Part shown: in pieces, positions 16,878 through 30,200 of the stretch
Numbering within the stretch: position 1 is the first letter of the stretch
Layout of the letters: every line of letters begins with the position of its first letter
Assembly (NCBI GenBank): GCA_963170055.1
Contig: CAUJGJ010000313.1
Span: 1,910,201 to 1,974,200, forward strand
Origin: Halisarca cf. caerulea
Taxonomy: Eukaryota; Porifera; Demospongiae; Chondrillida; Halisarcidae
Length of the DNA stretch: 64,000 nucleotides
Direction of reading: 5' to 3'
Translations under genes and position numbers: made by a program
The notes under the pieces: generated by a model
Seen by the model: only the letters and a program-made list of their open reading frames with translations
What the model was told of the DNA's origin: nothing
The model's database searches: none

Positions 16878-17042
16878 TACAGTGAAACCTCTCTAAACCA
16901 AACTCTCTGTATTCTGAAAACCTCTCTAGACTGGACATGTTTTCAAGTCCTGCTCTCTAGATTTGCTGTACATACAGAACCTCTCTAAACTGAACCATTT
17001 CTTTGGTCCCAAGGGTGTTTGGTTTAGAGAAGTTACACTGTA
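16878..17042. mobile_element. Short pogo/Tigger-like MITE
   Basis: Sister copy of the element at 7814-7987, with ends TACAGTGAAACCTCTCTAAA and TTTAGAGAAGTTACACTGTA. It lies about 150 bp downstream of the death-domain gene's stop codon. Confidence 0.8.
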
Positions 17043-17189
17043 CATTACTGTGTATCTATGAATTAACAATTTCAAAACACTTTTTACACGTAACATGCAC
17101 AGCAAAAAACAGACAGAAACTTGTACAGCTACTGTTCCCCTAGAAAACACTAAAAATGGACATTTCACAGCAAAATCTCATAAAAAATA

Positions 17190-18239
17190 CTATATATTTT
17201 TAAGCCAACCCACAACTTTGTTGGCCAAGACACAGTTTGAGTCTTTGAAAGCCACAATAAGTTTAGCCCACGTAGCAGAGGGCTCCATCTTGGACCACAC
17301 GCTCAAGACATCCATGCAGCAATCGTAGTACTTGCCACGAATACACCTATCCTTGATGTCCGCAATGGTGTAGTCAGGAACAGAGAGTCTGTTCGCCATC
17401 TGGTGCCAGCTGCTTCCAAGCTGCGTGCAGAGATTCACTTTAACATCCCCAAACCCAGTCTGAGGGGACATGATCTCCTTCAACAGAACTGGATGGTGCA
17501 ATCCTCCCTCAATGACACAATCCGTGATCTGGTCTGACTCATTTGGATCTTCTGTAGCATCGACTACTGGAGTACTCTTCACTTCAGTTGGAGCAGTTGG
17601 TGATGAGGCTGAAGACTTAGGTAAGGACGGGGTTGTGGAGGACGCAGATGGTGAGATCTCTGACTCCTTAAGGGATGAGGTAAGTGATGATGAAGAGATT
17701 GGGCTGCTGGAAAGGGTTGGAGGCACATCTACACTGCCACCTATAGTGAGGGAAAGTGTGCACATGAGTACAATGTCATATAGGTACATATGTATGTATG
17801 TGTGTGGGCTAAAGTTAAGAGGAATCTGACATACATACAGTTCAATTTACTTAGCAAATATGTACATACACATATACGTAGCTTGTTGTGCCCACCACTG
17901 GTAGTAAGAATGGATACTAGCTTTCAGTACTGGAGCAAATAATACAAAATGCATACTGTACATGAGGTAGGCACAGACCAAGGAAGAAATGTTCAACGAA
18001 AGTACACCTGACATCGTACATAAGTATACGACCAAATACTGTATATATCTGTGTACGTACCAAGACTGTCCTTCTGCACACATCATGCACATAAGTACAT
18101 ATGTACATGCACACACAACATTGTACATCCATAGCACAGTACAGTACGCAGGCAGGATCAAGTTGGTTGTCTGCTGAAATGGCAGTACTCACATGCATAA
18201 GAAAACAATATGGATTATCACGCACGCACGCACGCACGC

Positions 18240-18281
<42 letters not shown>

Positions 18282-19318
18282 ACACACACACGCGCGCGCG
18301 CGCGCGCGACATACGTACTTGAGCTCCCAGAATCTGTGGTTATAAACCGGAAACACAAAAAGACAGCAAAGACTACAACAAAGGCAGCAATCAAATACTT
18401 CTGAGCATCAGTGCCTCCTACAAAATAGAGGGGAGAATGAGTACTACTTTTACAACTCATGAAACTATCCAGATGAAACATGCCACATTTGAGCAGTATT
18501 TCCACTGAATAGAAGCACAGTTATGCATTGCAAATACATATAAAAACTAAATTTATATAATAATTTAAATCATGAAAATATACAAGGGAGTTCCCCCTCG
18601 CATAAATTAACACTTGCATGCCTCCAACTGTTACTATTATGTAATACGTAGTAGGATATGCAAAAATGAAAGTTTGCATAAATAATTTGCAGTTTGATGC
18701 AAAGGAATCAAATCGCAATGTCACACACATAATTTTACAGGTTTGTGGTATGTAGTGCGTACTTGTCTTGTTCTTTGAGGACAGGAACTCTTGGCCAAAA
18801 GCACGGACTACAGCAAACAAAAGAGATGTAACTAGTCCTGGACGGTACTGACAAATATAACTAGTTACTAATTGACAGATAGTCGATATTAGCCAGAATA
18901 TCTAAATATTATCCTCCAATTTTGATATCCCAAATTCAATCCCTCAGTTATGACATAAACGAGGAGCTGGTCAAAAACATTTTAGCACTATGTACCTGAG
19001 CCAATTTGAAACCTTGGTCATATATTGGACTTCTGCTGTCAGTCTTCCCTATTTTAGCCCAACCACTGTTGTACTGCAAACGGAGGTAACTGCACTTACT
19101 CTAGGAAAATGCTGATGATTGATATATTGAGTATTTGATATATTGACTTTTCAAAATTGTAAATATTGTATTGTCAGTTATGGCTTGATATTGATATTGA
19201 CTACTAATATTGAAATGTTGTCCATGTAACTACTATTCATTGCAATACTAAAGTTGAAACAAGAATGGCAAAACATCCACAAGCATGTTAAATACTTTTG
19301 GCAGGTAAAACACAACAC

Positions 19319-19353
<35 letters not shown>

Positions 19354-22300
19354 GTACGTACATAACATACATACATAAACACATATGTACATACATACAG
19401 AGGACCAAGGAAATCTCATCATTTATTTAGATTTCTGGGTGCCTTTGTAGTAGCCTGAGACTATTGACTTCTCAGATTTAAGAAGATTTCCTATCCTGTC
19501 CTCAAGTACTTTTATGGCGAAATAAAAATCACAATTTCAAGATACAGTAGAGCCTCGATTATCCGGACCCCTTTGGTTAGAACAAATTTTAGGTGTCCGG
19601 ATAAGTGAAATAGTCCGGATAACTGAAATTACAGTTTACTACTCTTTTGCATTTAGCGCTAGCTGTAGCCATTTGTCCCTGGCTCTTAATAAACCGTTAA
19701 CTGGCAAAAAATCAAACACAGTCTCGTGTACGTACGTAACGACTACTGCACATGCACAACTGCACGTGGTTACTAATGTTTCCATTTTTAGCACGAGGCT
19801 GATTATTGAAACCAGATAATCGAGGGTCTAGATAATCGAGGGTCTGGATAACCGAGGCCCGGATAATTGAGGGTCTACTGTATGTACCAACAGTATTATG
19901 CAGCTTGTTATGATGACAATTGCAGCTGACGAAAACTGAGCATACAGTGCCTCCTTCTATAGGATACCACTGCTCTGTTACCATTTGAATCCCTCACATT
20001 GACATATGTACATGTAAACCCTCTCAAATAAGGACACCTCCATATATATACAGGACAGCTTACTGTAGTCCCTATGGTGTCCTTAATATGGAGGTTTCAC
20101 AGTACTCACATGGAGATCTCTCCCTCACACCAGAAGAGCTAACCTTGGTTCTGCACTGCATCAGCCATAAGATGATAGTTGGAGTTGTTATGGTCAAGTG
20201 CATGCTTCCTAAGAGCCTGGTAGAACTCCTTCAACCTGTCTAAACCTCCACACGCAACCGCATCTACCACTAGCGAATATTCTGGATCTTCGGTAGCCTT
20301 GCTTGGACTTATAGTCAATACAGTAGCGAACAGCTTTGCATCTAACCCATGTCTCTTGAACACTGCGACCACTTTACGCATTATTGACCTCAGATCCTTT
20401 TGTTCCATGGGCAGTTTGGCACCTGAAATTACCATTAAAACAGAACAAAATCCTGAACTATAGAAAAATTAACTCGCTCACATATACAGCATGAAAAACT
20501 TGACAAATGGTTACTGTCACATGTTCATAACAGCTGCCTTGGGCAGAGCAGTGATAGCACTCTGTGCACACTCCTGCAGAGCAACACCTGTTTCTGGTCC
20601 GATAGACATTTACACATGCTTCACACCTCTGTTCACTAAGAGGCATTCTTCTGCTCAGAGTACAGACTACGTATTTCTGGATACAGCCATTTTGCATTAC
20701 TTGAAGGTACTTAGCGGTGTTTAGAGTAGGGCAAAGTGGGGTAGTTTGGAATGGTCACTCAAGAGCAGTGACAGTCACAAGATTTACAAATTGCTTCTCA
20801 TCAGTATTGTCACCATGACTAGGGTGTTTGGTGGTAGTATTTGTCTGACATATTTAGACAAATTTTCGTCCAGTGACATTGGTCCCAGTCAGTTACCGTA
20901 TGGACCGAAACTTTCGCGGTACTAAACTTTCGCGCTTTTCGCGGATCAGTGGCCATCCGCGAAAAGTATAATCCGCGAAAATCAACATTGTCTTCTTTCT
21001 TGTGGAGTCAAAATGGCCGGCGGCACACGGATTGCACAATACCGCGTCAGAGCACCTTTGCTCCATTGACTATTTTCCTTCATCGTGAGCGCACAGCAGC
21101 AACTTTCTAAGATTCATTTGTGTTGTCTTGCCATTCCAGACAATTTTCGTTCGTTTTACTACCGCTCTATCGACCCTACGCTACTTCAACAAGAACTCTA
21201 CACGAGATTCATCGGCTGTGGATGGTCAATCGTCGGATCCGATTTCCCTTCACTGGAGGACGTTTTACCTGGTTCTACCGCACAGGCAGTATGCGATGAA
21301 CTCTCAAAAGACAGAAGCAATAAATTAACAGAAACTATGTTGCTAATGTCGGCGGACTTCTTCATCAGTTGTCTCAGCGGCCATTTTTATTGAATAAATT
21401 ATGCATAGGACGCTATGCTGTCCGCGAAATTTTCCTCAAAGTTGGCAACCGCGAAAGTTTAAACCGCGAAAATCCTCAAACTTTTGCAAACGCGAAAGTT
21501 TAGTACCGCGAAAGTTTCGGTCCATACGGTATTACTACCCCACAATGCAAAATCAATAAAACTGCTTGCTATCTCTTAAAATTCCCATTTGAAACATGCA
21601 TTCAATTCGCTGTATATGTTTATATTGTAAGGTAAACCAGGGGGTTTCTAGATGGCAAGGTGTTTCCAGACACCAGCTAATTTATGGTTCTATCTCTAAA
21701 TAGTGAAGACAATTCAAGTCAACCCAAGTATATATTAGCCACCTTACCTTTATGCTATCTGTTTGGCTTTTAAAACAATCTTTGTTATCTAGAGTTAGGA
21801 TCATAAATCAGCCAGTGTCAGCAAACACCTTGCCATCCAGAAACCCCCTGCCTTACCTTACACACATTCATACATTTGATATACATACATACATAAAGAC
21901 AGGAAAACCTCTATCAAAGGACACCTCCGAAATGCAGCAACCTCCTTAAACAGGACACCATTGCTCTGTTCTATTTGAAGTCCCTCACATTGACATGTGT
22001 ACAGTTGAACCCTCCGAAATAAGGTCACCTCTATCTATGCCTCTATAAACAGAACAGCTTATTAGGTCCCAATGGTGTCCTTATTATGGAGGTTTCACAG
22101 TATTCTGGATCATGGAACATTTTGCTTGGTCTGGAGGGATGTGATTAACAGTCAGAGGACCACTGTATACAGATGACTACACACTCATAATCAGATTATA
22201 AATCAGATAAACTCACGCAGCTCTGTACTGCAGTAGATCATACTGTCTTTTAGTCTTCCGTTGGTCCCAGCATAGATACTCGACCCAACATAGTTGGTTC

Positions 22301-22762
22301 GAGTATCTTTGCTGCCAGGGAGAAGGAAGATGGGGAAAAAAGTGCTTGCGTCGATGCAGGGTCGAGTATCTATATGGTCCATGCAAACATTTTACAGTTG
22401 GGGTGACACCATAGACGGTTGCACACGTACGTGCCGTAAAATCTCCCGCCACCTCTGTAATCCAACATTCCCCCCAATCGTCTTCAGAGGTAGTTTCCAT
22501 ATTAAAGTATGCTAAGGGCACTCTTAGACTAATCCAATATGTTTTCGATGTATGAAACCCCTTTGCAGTGTCGGATTGGAGTTATCACTGTAACAAATTA
22601 CGAACCTTGAGGATAGCTATCAAGGAGGAGATCATTGAAGACGTCATCAACTTCATGATCATGTTCTTCATGTACAATTTCTTTGTTTTCGTCAGCCGTT
22701 CCCCCACCCTTGTACCGTCTCTTTACTTCCTCATCCGTCATAGACGAATCGCGATCAGCCAT
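17190..22762 (-). CDS. Transmembrane death-domain protein, five exons
   Basis: Exons on the minus strand: 22762-22606, 20422-20144, 18807-18763, 18417-18319 and 17740-17190. Every intron is GT-AG in phase 1, and the total of 1131 nt is 377 codons with stop, which strongly supports the model; the first donor (GTTCGT) is the weakest. The 376-residue protein has an acidic N-terminus (MADRDSSMTDEEVKRRYKGG), an unrecognised helical domain at about 53-145 (KDLRSIMRKVVAVFKRHGLD), one hydrophobic span at about 167-185 (YLIAAFVVVFAVFLCF), a Ser/Thr/Pro-rich linker and a death domain at about 290-372 (LGSSWHQMANRLSV, then IADIKDRC). There is no signal peptide, so the span may act as a signal anchor. 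Death domains recruit partner death domains in apoptosis or NF-kB-type signalling; which side of the membrane faces the cytosol is not settled. Confidence 0.75.
18215..18310. repeat. (CA)n/(CG)n microsatellite
   Basis: CACG repeats, CA tract and a (CG)n end, lying directly beside the donor of the membrane-span exon (18313-18318). Only a few bases separate the repeat from the splice site. Confidence 0.95.
19543..19882. mobile_element. Tigger-like MITE, 340 bp
   Basis: Ends TACAGTAGAGCCTCGATTAT and (reverse) TACAGTAGACCCTCAATTAT are inverted repeats with TA borders. The ATTATCCGG word is repeated several times near each end. CAGTAGANCCTCGATTATCCG ends are familiar from Tigger/pogo elements. 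It lies in intron 2 of the death-domain gene. Confidence 0.8.
20005..20107. mobile_element. Short CCTC-end MITE
   Basis: Begins ACATGTAAACCCTCTCAAAT and ends ATATGGAGGTTTCACAGTAC, with the AAGGACACCTC / GGTGTCCTTA pair inside. A related copy lies at 22002-22096. Both are in introns of the death-domain gene. Confidence 0.55.
20894..21531. mobile_element. 638-bp inverted-repeat element carrying an ORF
   Basis: The ends form a near-perfect terminal inverted repeat of about 40 bp beginning CCGTATGGACCGAAACTTTC, bordered by TA on both sides. The words CGCGAAAGTTT and TCCGCGAAAA are repeated within both arms. The interior is CpG-rich, with AAAATGGCCGGCGGC at 21011 and a plus-strand open frame 21085-21393 (102 codons) containing IPDNFRSFYYRSIDPTLL and GWSIVGSDFPSLEDVL. 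I recognise neither a transposase nor a host family. It lies in intron 1 of the death-domain gene. Confidence 0.75.
22268..22380. repeat. Small foldback with ATAGATACTCGACCC arms
   Basis: ATAGATACTCGACCC at 22272-22286 recurs inverted as GGGTCGAGTATCTAT at about 22360-22374, enclosing about 75 bp. The left arm carries the CATAGATACTC word that recurs elsewhere in the window. Confidence 0.6.
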
Positions 22763-25276
22763 TTTTTCACTTATTTTGTGATCTCGTGCATGCATGCTCA
22801 CGTATACATGTGTGCGTATCATGTATAATTTTGGACATGCATAAGTATATTATACTATAACTAGTTGTGAACAAAGTTCAGAACCTCGCGGGATTGTGTT
22901 GCTGAAATGTGTCACATGATAATATTGTCAATGACTGATGTGCTGTGCTGCAGCATGTATCAGTGTCATCCTTCAGTGTGTATCAGTGTCTGAGTATTAT
23001 GCATTGGGCTAATCCAACACACTGCACTGATGGGTACATGGTCACTTGGTGGCACAGTGGGTGGTTACCCTTGTTGACCACCTTGCAATTGCTTCCTGTG
23101 TGTGTACATAATAGGTGACATACATGCTATGAGTATGTCTTCAGTTTTGACACTATGCATAAATATAAATTTGCAGACATGGATGTTATTAAGTTGGACT
23201 GGGGAATAGAATTGTGAGAGATGTTGATGTTTGTCTTGAATGCATCTCACTGATTCAGAAGCATAATAATATATATATTACATGATTAATTTGTATGTTT
23301 TGCGGACTGGCCACATTTCATGACAAATACCAGTATCCCAGTTCATTTGTTCCCATTCACTGTTTGTGGATGGTGAAAAGTGATCACTGTGTCGGTCGTA
23401 TACAATGTGTGGCAATATGTCTGTCTGTCCTGCATAATCAGCTGGAAGCTCTAGATATGATTCACTTTGGGATTTGGGATCAAGTACGTAGATGACATTA
23501 TGTGTTTGAGAATGTTATGATCTTGGTTGTTGTACTTGTGAGTGATTATTCTGATCGCAGTCTGTGTTTCACTTGGTTTCTGTGATAATTACGTACAACC
23601 TAAAGTCAGTAGCTTTCAAATTAGTCGAACAAAACAACAAGACTTAGTGGGGTCGAAATGTTTTGAAACCATCTTGAAATTTACCATATGTACTCTTATA
23701 ATTAGAATACTCTGTAGAGTGTCTATATATAGACTCTATGATCATACACCATGCTAGTGCCACATAGCCAGATCCATATTTGCTGTGAATGACGTCACCG
23801 GGAAGGCTCACCCGGTGACGTCAGTCCCTGAAAATGGCCGAGTAAGATCGGGTCTGAGCTTCACCAGACTAACACAGCACAGGGTGAACTCTAGTCCAAC
23901 CAACTGTGACTCACGTTTATATGCAAGCACTGGGATATGGGTCACAGCTGGCTGGACATCAATACATCACAAATGTCACCTGACATTAAATGTCAGACTC
24001 CGTGCAAATGGCCGTTACGTACTAAGCTATGCAAACGAGACATTAATTGTTCCTATGTTGACTTGTCAACCATATGCATGGTTCTTATAATTTCTGTTGC
24101 ACTTATGTGTTGCTTTAACACATTACTGAGATTGAGACAATAAGTGATGCCGTTGTTTCATGTTCAACACATAGTACTTTAATGATGGATGACTAGCAAA
24201 TCGCCATACAAATGTTATTTCTCACTTCACCAAGAGCTAGGCCTAAATGTTTGAAAGATTCTGATAAGCTCATTGCATTTTGTCAATCTTTTGTGCTAGG
24301 ATCACCTGTACCATGCATACGGAAGTATAGTAAGTATTATAGTGTTGGAAATGCCATATATTGCCAATCCTTCTGTAGCAAATTAATTCACTGGTCTATG
24401 CAATCATTGTTATCATCATATTTCATGACATCCAAGTAGTACATTGTGTTTGCCTCAGTCAATTTGAATTGTTGTTGGTGAAATTTATGCATAATTTCGG
24501 GATCGGTGTTCAGTGCACTTTCAAAATTTGCACTTGTGCTAAGTGTTGAATTTGGTTGTGATTGCGGATTGTGAGGTTGAAACATTAGGTATACCAGCCA
24601 CTGATTGCGGATTTGCTTCAGTGTAATCTGATTTGGTTGACAATGTGCACATCTGACATACAATGGACATGGCCAATATGGCTAAGCATTTATGCAGAGC
24701 ATTGTATGCCAACTAGCTGTGCTTGATTAGTCTGGGTCATGCTTTGCAATCATGTGTATGTGTGCCTTGTGTTTGTATACTTTGTATTTGTATGAAAGAT
24801 GGCTCTGGTAATGGTATTTGATATTAAGTTTGATTTTAGTTGTTTTGAATGTTGAACACGCGCTTCCAGAAACATTTACTACAACCATAGACACTTTAAA
24901 CTGCTACGTACAATCACAGTATCTATGCACGTGGCAGTCGCACGCGCCTCTCACGCGCCCTGAATTTGTCACGACGAGGTTACGTCATAGCAAATGGCTG
25001 CCGAAAATGGAGACCAGCATGGCTGACCAATTGGGGTGCCCGAATCACGGAAAGCTTTTTCCTGCTTAAGTGCGATGGAAATTCAAAAATCGTTAGGCAA
25101 AATAACTTTCGACGAAAGAAATTGCAAACGGGCCTAAGTGTGACAATATGTGGCCCCTTAAGTCATCAATGGCGTGGGAGTCTCGATTGGACTCCCCTTC
25201 GCGACGGAAACAGTTAACCTCGCTAAACCGCTCGGTAATAACAAAATACACACAAAGGTAGTCCATAAACAATCAC
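22763..25276. other. Intergenic, no gene seen
   Basis: AT-rich sequence without a convincing exon. It holds a perfect palindrome (23790-23823). From about 24950 to 25215 there is a CpG-rich stretch with short ATG frames (MADQLGCPNHGKLFPA) that end quickly. The latter could be a promoter or part of the retroelement relic next to it. Confidence 0.4.
23790..23823. promoter_or_regulatory. Perfect palindrome with two CRE sites
   Basis: Arms TGACGTCACCGGG and CCCGGTGACGTCA are perfect complements around an 8-base loop. Each arm starts with the full CRE octamer TGACGTCA, the consensus for CREB/ATF bZIP proteins. It could be a regulatory site, or the core of a small inverted-repeat element. Confidence 0.6.
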
Positions 25277-25603
25277 TCAGAAGTAAGGTAGCATAGTACA
25301 TAGATAGTAAGCTATAGCTCCAGCAACTAGCACTGGGCAATCTACTCCCCTTGCTGGATTCTTGAATGAGGACCTGCCTCCTCGAACGCACATGATGGCT
25401 GAATCAACTAGGCTGAATGAGAGTTGGCAACGTAACACATTAAGCACAACAGAGTAGGAAGTGCCTTGTTTGTCAGTAATTATAATGAGTGAGGCAAGTC
25501 GCTTGACCATCACTGCTGCTGATGGCCCTATGCCTCCACTGGTGGACATGATGAAATTAAAGTGTGAACGTTCCTCCTTAGACTTCGAGAATCCGTTGTT
25601 CAT
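25277..25603 (-). pseudogene. Retroelement polyprotein C-terminus fragment
   Basis: The minus-strand frame contains MSTSGGIGPSAAVMVKRLAS and, after a gap, RCQLSFSLVDSAIMCVRGGR. From memory this combination (SGGxGPxA, KRLASL, LRCxLSFSLxxSAIMCxRGxRS) is a tail found again and again at the end of mobile-element polyproteins in cnidarians and other marine invertebrates. Only this end is present; no reverse transcriptase or endonuclease core is seen nearby, so it is a dead fragment. Confidence 0.5.
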
Positions 25604-26055
25604 ACTTCCTCCTTTATCAAGTTCGTGCTTACGAAAGCATGAGGAAGCAGAAGACGAGCTGCATGTTCAAGACAGCGAGGGCATTAATTGCAAACCTTCA
25701 CATCAAAGAAGGTGGTTGATCTGCTCTAGCTTGTCCCAGAAGTTGTGACAGTCATGCATGTCACTGTGTACACATGCATGTCATGCATGTATACACAGTG
25801 AAACCAGCTATTCAGGACGCATGCACACTACTAGATAGTCTGGACACCTGTATAAACAGGACATTGGATTAATTCTCCTCCATGCATTGAATTGTGTATA
25901 TTTAACACCTGCAATATAAGAACACCTCTATTATCCTGGAATCATGCAAGCTAGACAGACAATTGTGGTCCCATGGTTATTCCCAGGCAAAATTACCTGT
26001 ATAATTGTGGACACTGAACAAGCTATAGTAGCTGACAAGAGTTATTAGTGCTTAT

Positions 26056-26732
<677 letters not shown>

Positions 26733-27209
26733 GCCAGGCATATAGGATATATTATGTTAACTTTCTATATAGCAAATTAGTCTCATGCATGTTTTCGGAT
26801 CCCTCATGATACCTTTGCTATGCCGCTCATATTGGGATAGCCCTGGAAAATCAGGACACCGGCCTCGAGCTCTGCATAATTAATCAGGACACCTTTGCTA
26901 TAATCAGGACACTTTGGTGGTCCCCAATTGCAAGGTGTATGCCCACATTATTACAGGTTCCACTGTATACCCCAAGTTTTGTTCTTACAATTGAGAAATG
27001 AGCTCATGCAATACTTTGGGTGAGATTGATTTGTTTTTGAGGTTCCACTAAAATATAAGAATCTAATTTTATAGTAAAAATAGCCCAAATTATATTGAAA
27101 TTATAATAATTTGCAAAAACGAACAAAATAACCGTAAATTATTAATGCATAGCACAATGCAAGGTATGATATAGAATAAATTACATACACATGCACTTAA
27201 TAAAATAGT

Positions 27210-27215
27210 TTTATT
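27210..27215 (-). terminator. Poly(A) signal of oxidase copy 1
   Basis: AATAAA on the minus strand, 58 nt past the stop codon. The same signal sits at the same distance in copy 2. Confidence 0.7.
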
Positions 27216-27272
27216 GGCTAAGATAGTTTGCCATCTTGATGGCATTTTGCTCAGCTTGTGGGCTGAACCTGA

Positions 27273-30200
27273 TCAACATTCGTTATGACAATAAAACTGA
27301 AATGCAGCTTTGAGACCTGACTCCAAAGCCCCCTCCATCCAGTCTGGCACCCACGACAGAACGTCTCCACCAAAGTAAACTTTACCTCCAACATTAGTAC
27401 TCATGAGCTGTTGAACATTTGAAAATGAAGGAAGCTTTTGCACACACTGATTCAGAAACACATGAACAGTGCTGTGCTCGTGCTCACTGGCAATCTCTGG
27501 ATGAATGCGAGAGATTTCCTCCATCAATTCTTTCACGGCATCCTCCTTTGGCATATTGGCAAAATGGCCAGACAGCTTGTTACCCCAATAAGAAACCATT
27601 AAAATACCCTTCTGTTTATCAGTTTTAGATGAGCTTGGGTAAACAATTGCTAAGCTACCCTCAGGCCTCACAATGGTGCTACACCCTCCATCAATCCCAA
27701 GTTTCCCCCAAAACCTTGTCTTGCACTGTATGAGAACTTTCATAGGTGAAATAGGACTAGCAGCAGAAATGGCGTCAGGCAGCTCTTTTGGAAGTGGGGG
27801 GATAAATTTGATCTGATTCAGACTGAAGATAGGGACTGTCACAATCACAGCATCTCCTGTGAACCGTATTTCCTTCTCTTCTCTGGTGTTGTATGCCGTA
27901 ACAATTACCAAATTGTCATTGTACTCAATTTTTTGTACGTCAACCCCAAACTTGACATTTCTAAGAAGCTCAACATCCTCATTCCACCCATACCCATTTT
28001 TCTCTAGAAATTTTTCAGAAAAAGATTGCAAACCACCTCTGTAAGTGTGCATAGCATTGGACCAAAAACCATTTATCATATATATTGTGACAAAGGTTAC
28101 TGATACATTCCAGGAATAAGGAGAGCCGCATGCGGATCGCGCAGCAACTGCATCATCTGGCCACGGAAGTAACAAACACAGCTGCTCAAGCAAGTCTCCG
28201 TCTGAGTCACTAAACTTTGACCTCAGATCGGTAGAAGGATTACTTCGTAAAAACGATTCCACAGACATGCCCGACCACATCTCAAGCCACTGAACCCATG
28301 CCTGTCCACAACCATTAGAGGTCTTTCTTCCTTCTTCTGTTCTTCTTCGTAATACTTCTATAAGAGGGTGTAAACTTGCCTTGAAATACGATTCTGGAGG
28401 AAGAGAGTGTTACAAGTAAATTTGCACTTGTACTAAAAGTTACGTATGCTTGTATCAGTGGAAAACCTCTAAACAAGAGGATACTATTAGGATCACAGTG
28501 GGCAGTCCTAAAGGCATCCTTATTATTATCAATTTAGGATATCATGACAATGTGAGGGATTATATACTGAGCAGATAGAGGCGCTGCTACAAAGGTATGC
28601 ATTTGGGGACTGGATGTGCATTTCCATATTATGGAGCTATAGGCTCCAATGTAGTAGGGTTGGGCAATAATCATGATACTCGTGATAATTATGATATTTT
28701 TTCCAATGATAATCGTATTGTCAGTGATTTTGACATCAAAATAAAGTGGCATCGGAATAGGGACAGATGGCAGCCTTGGATGCCCCACTTTTGAGCTCAG
28801 CACCAACAATTTTCATTATATTGTGGGGGGGGGGGGGGGGGAAGTCCATTATTATTGCCAAAAGTACACTAAAATCACATAAATTACAGCATGTGGCAAT
28901 AATGCAGGGAGTCATACACGAGGTTTAAAGGCCTCTAACACAGACTTGGTAAATGGATCAGTTCACCGCCAGTTTACCAGTTAGGCAGGGTACGTCTGGC
29001 AAGGCCAGGAAGGAGGGATTTGCCCACACTGCCACTGCATGGTCTCTTTGCAGTGCCACATCTTGTGCGGTGTATGTGGTAACTGTTAAAGCGTCCAGCA
29101 GAGTGGTTTCTTCATTATCTTCACTGTTCATTTTGCCTCAAAGTCTTCAAATCTTCAGTTTCATAAATTCACTTCAGAGATCCCTCTCTTCCCTCCCCCG
29201 AGCAGACTATGTATGAGTGTATGGTCTTAGTTGGCCTCGAAATAAACTCCTCACTCTCGATCTCAACTCATCCACGTGATTGCCGCCATCTTGATTATTT
29301 TATGTAAACTGAAATGCCAAGTATAATCATAGTTCAAAATTAATGATACAAAGTAACGAAAACTTGACTTGTGTCTTACATAGAGCTTATTGTCTGCTTT
29401 AGTATACTGACAGTTAACAAAACAACAGTCTTCTCATCCCGAGTCAGCAGGTCGTCTCAAGTCGTTTACCGTGCAGCCATCATGTCTTCTGGACCATTGT
29501 TACATTAACTTTACATGCAAAGACCCCGGGTTTGACAACCACATCATCAAGTATCACAACAGTTGCACCTTCAACATCTCTCTCTACCATTAGCTCCAAA
29601 AGTATTCCAGTTCCGAGCGCTTCGAATTTATAACCGATCATGTACACAAAAATAACTTCAATTTCTTTGGCACAAGCGACTTTGGCACTACCTGCCAGGG
29701 GCTGCAAACGGGTCAAATGCCCCCCTTTCTCAGAATTTCACAACTTCAAATATTGTTTTGATCCTTTTAATAAGGACATAAAACTCCTTCCCAAGGTCAG
29801 AAAAGCTTCCAGGAAATTGACTTTCCTCCTCAGAGAGAGCTTTGAAAGATTCTTAACTACCCTATGCATGCCAGGGGCGTAGCCAGCAAGTTTTCCAAGG
29901 GTTTCAGGAAAACCCCTTCAGAAAAATCCTCAAATCACAGACTTGCTTGCACTTTTGCAAATTTTGCAGAGTAACAACCTTGTACTTCATTTAATGCTTC
30001 AATTATATAGCTGAAGCCACTTTTAGTCATGTGTTAGCTCTTAGAAACGCTTAGTTGTTTTTATATCGAAGGTTTTAAATCCCTTGTCTCAAGCGCTGCG
30101 TTCCTAAAATCACATCACGCGACGGGTGGCCATTTTATCGATAGTCATATGACGTCACAATGTTATCGCATAATTAGGCTGTGACCCGTGTACAGGGAGT

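Noticed and set aside
22295..22310. GGTTCGAGTATC as a tRNA B box
   Set aside because: No A box, no cloverleaf; it belongs to a foldback repeat.
24966..25069. Short gene in the CpG-rich stretch (MADQLGCPNHGK)
   Set aside because: The frame ends after 16 codons with no donor before the stop; more likely promoter or retroelement debris.
29510..29716. [12 protein letters not shown] as a phosphoribosyltransferase PRPP loop
   Set aside because: Only a few residues match, the TTG after the acidic pair is missing, and the surroundings do not fit; likely coincidence.
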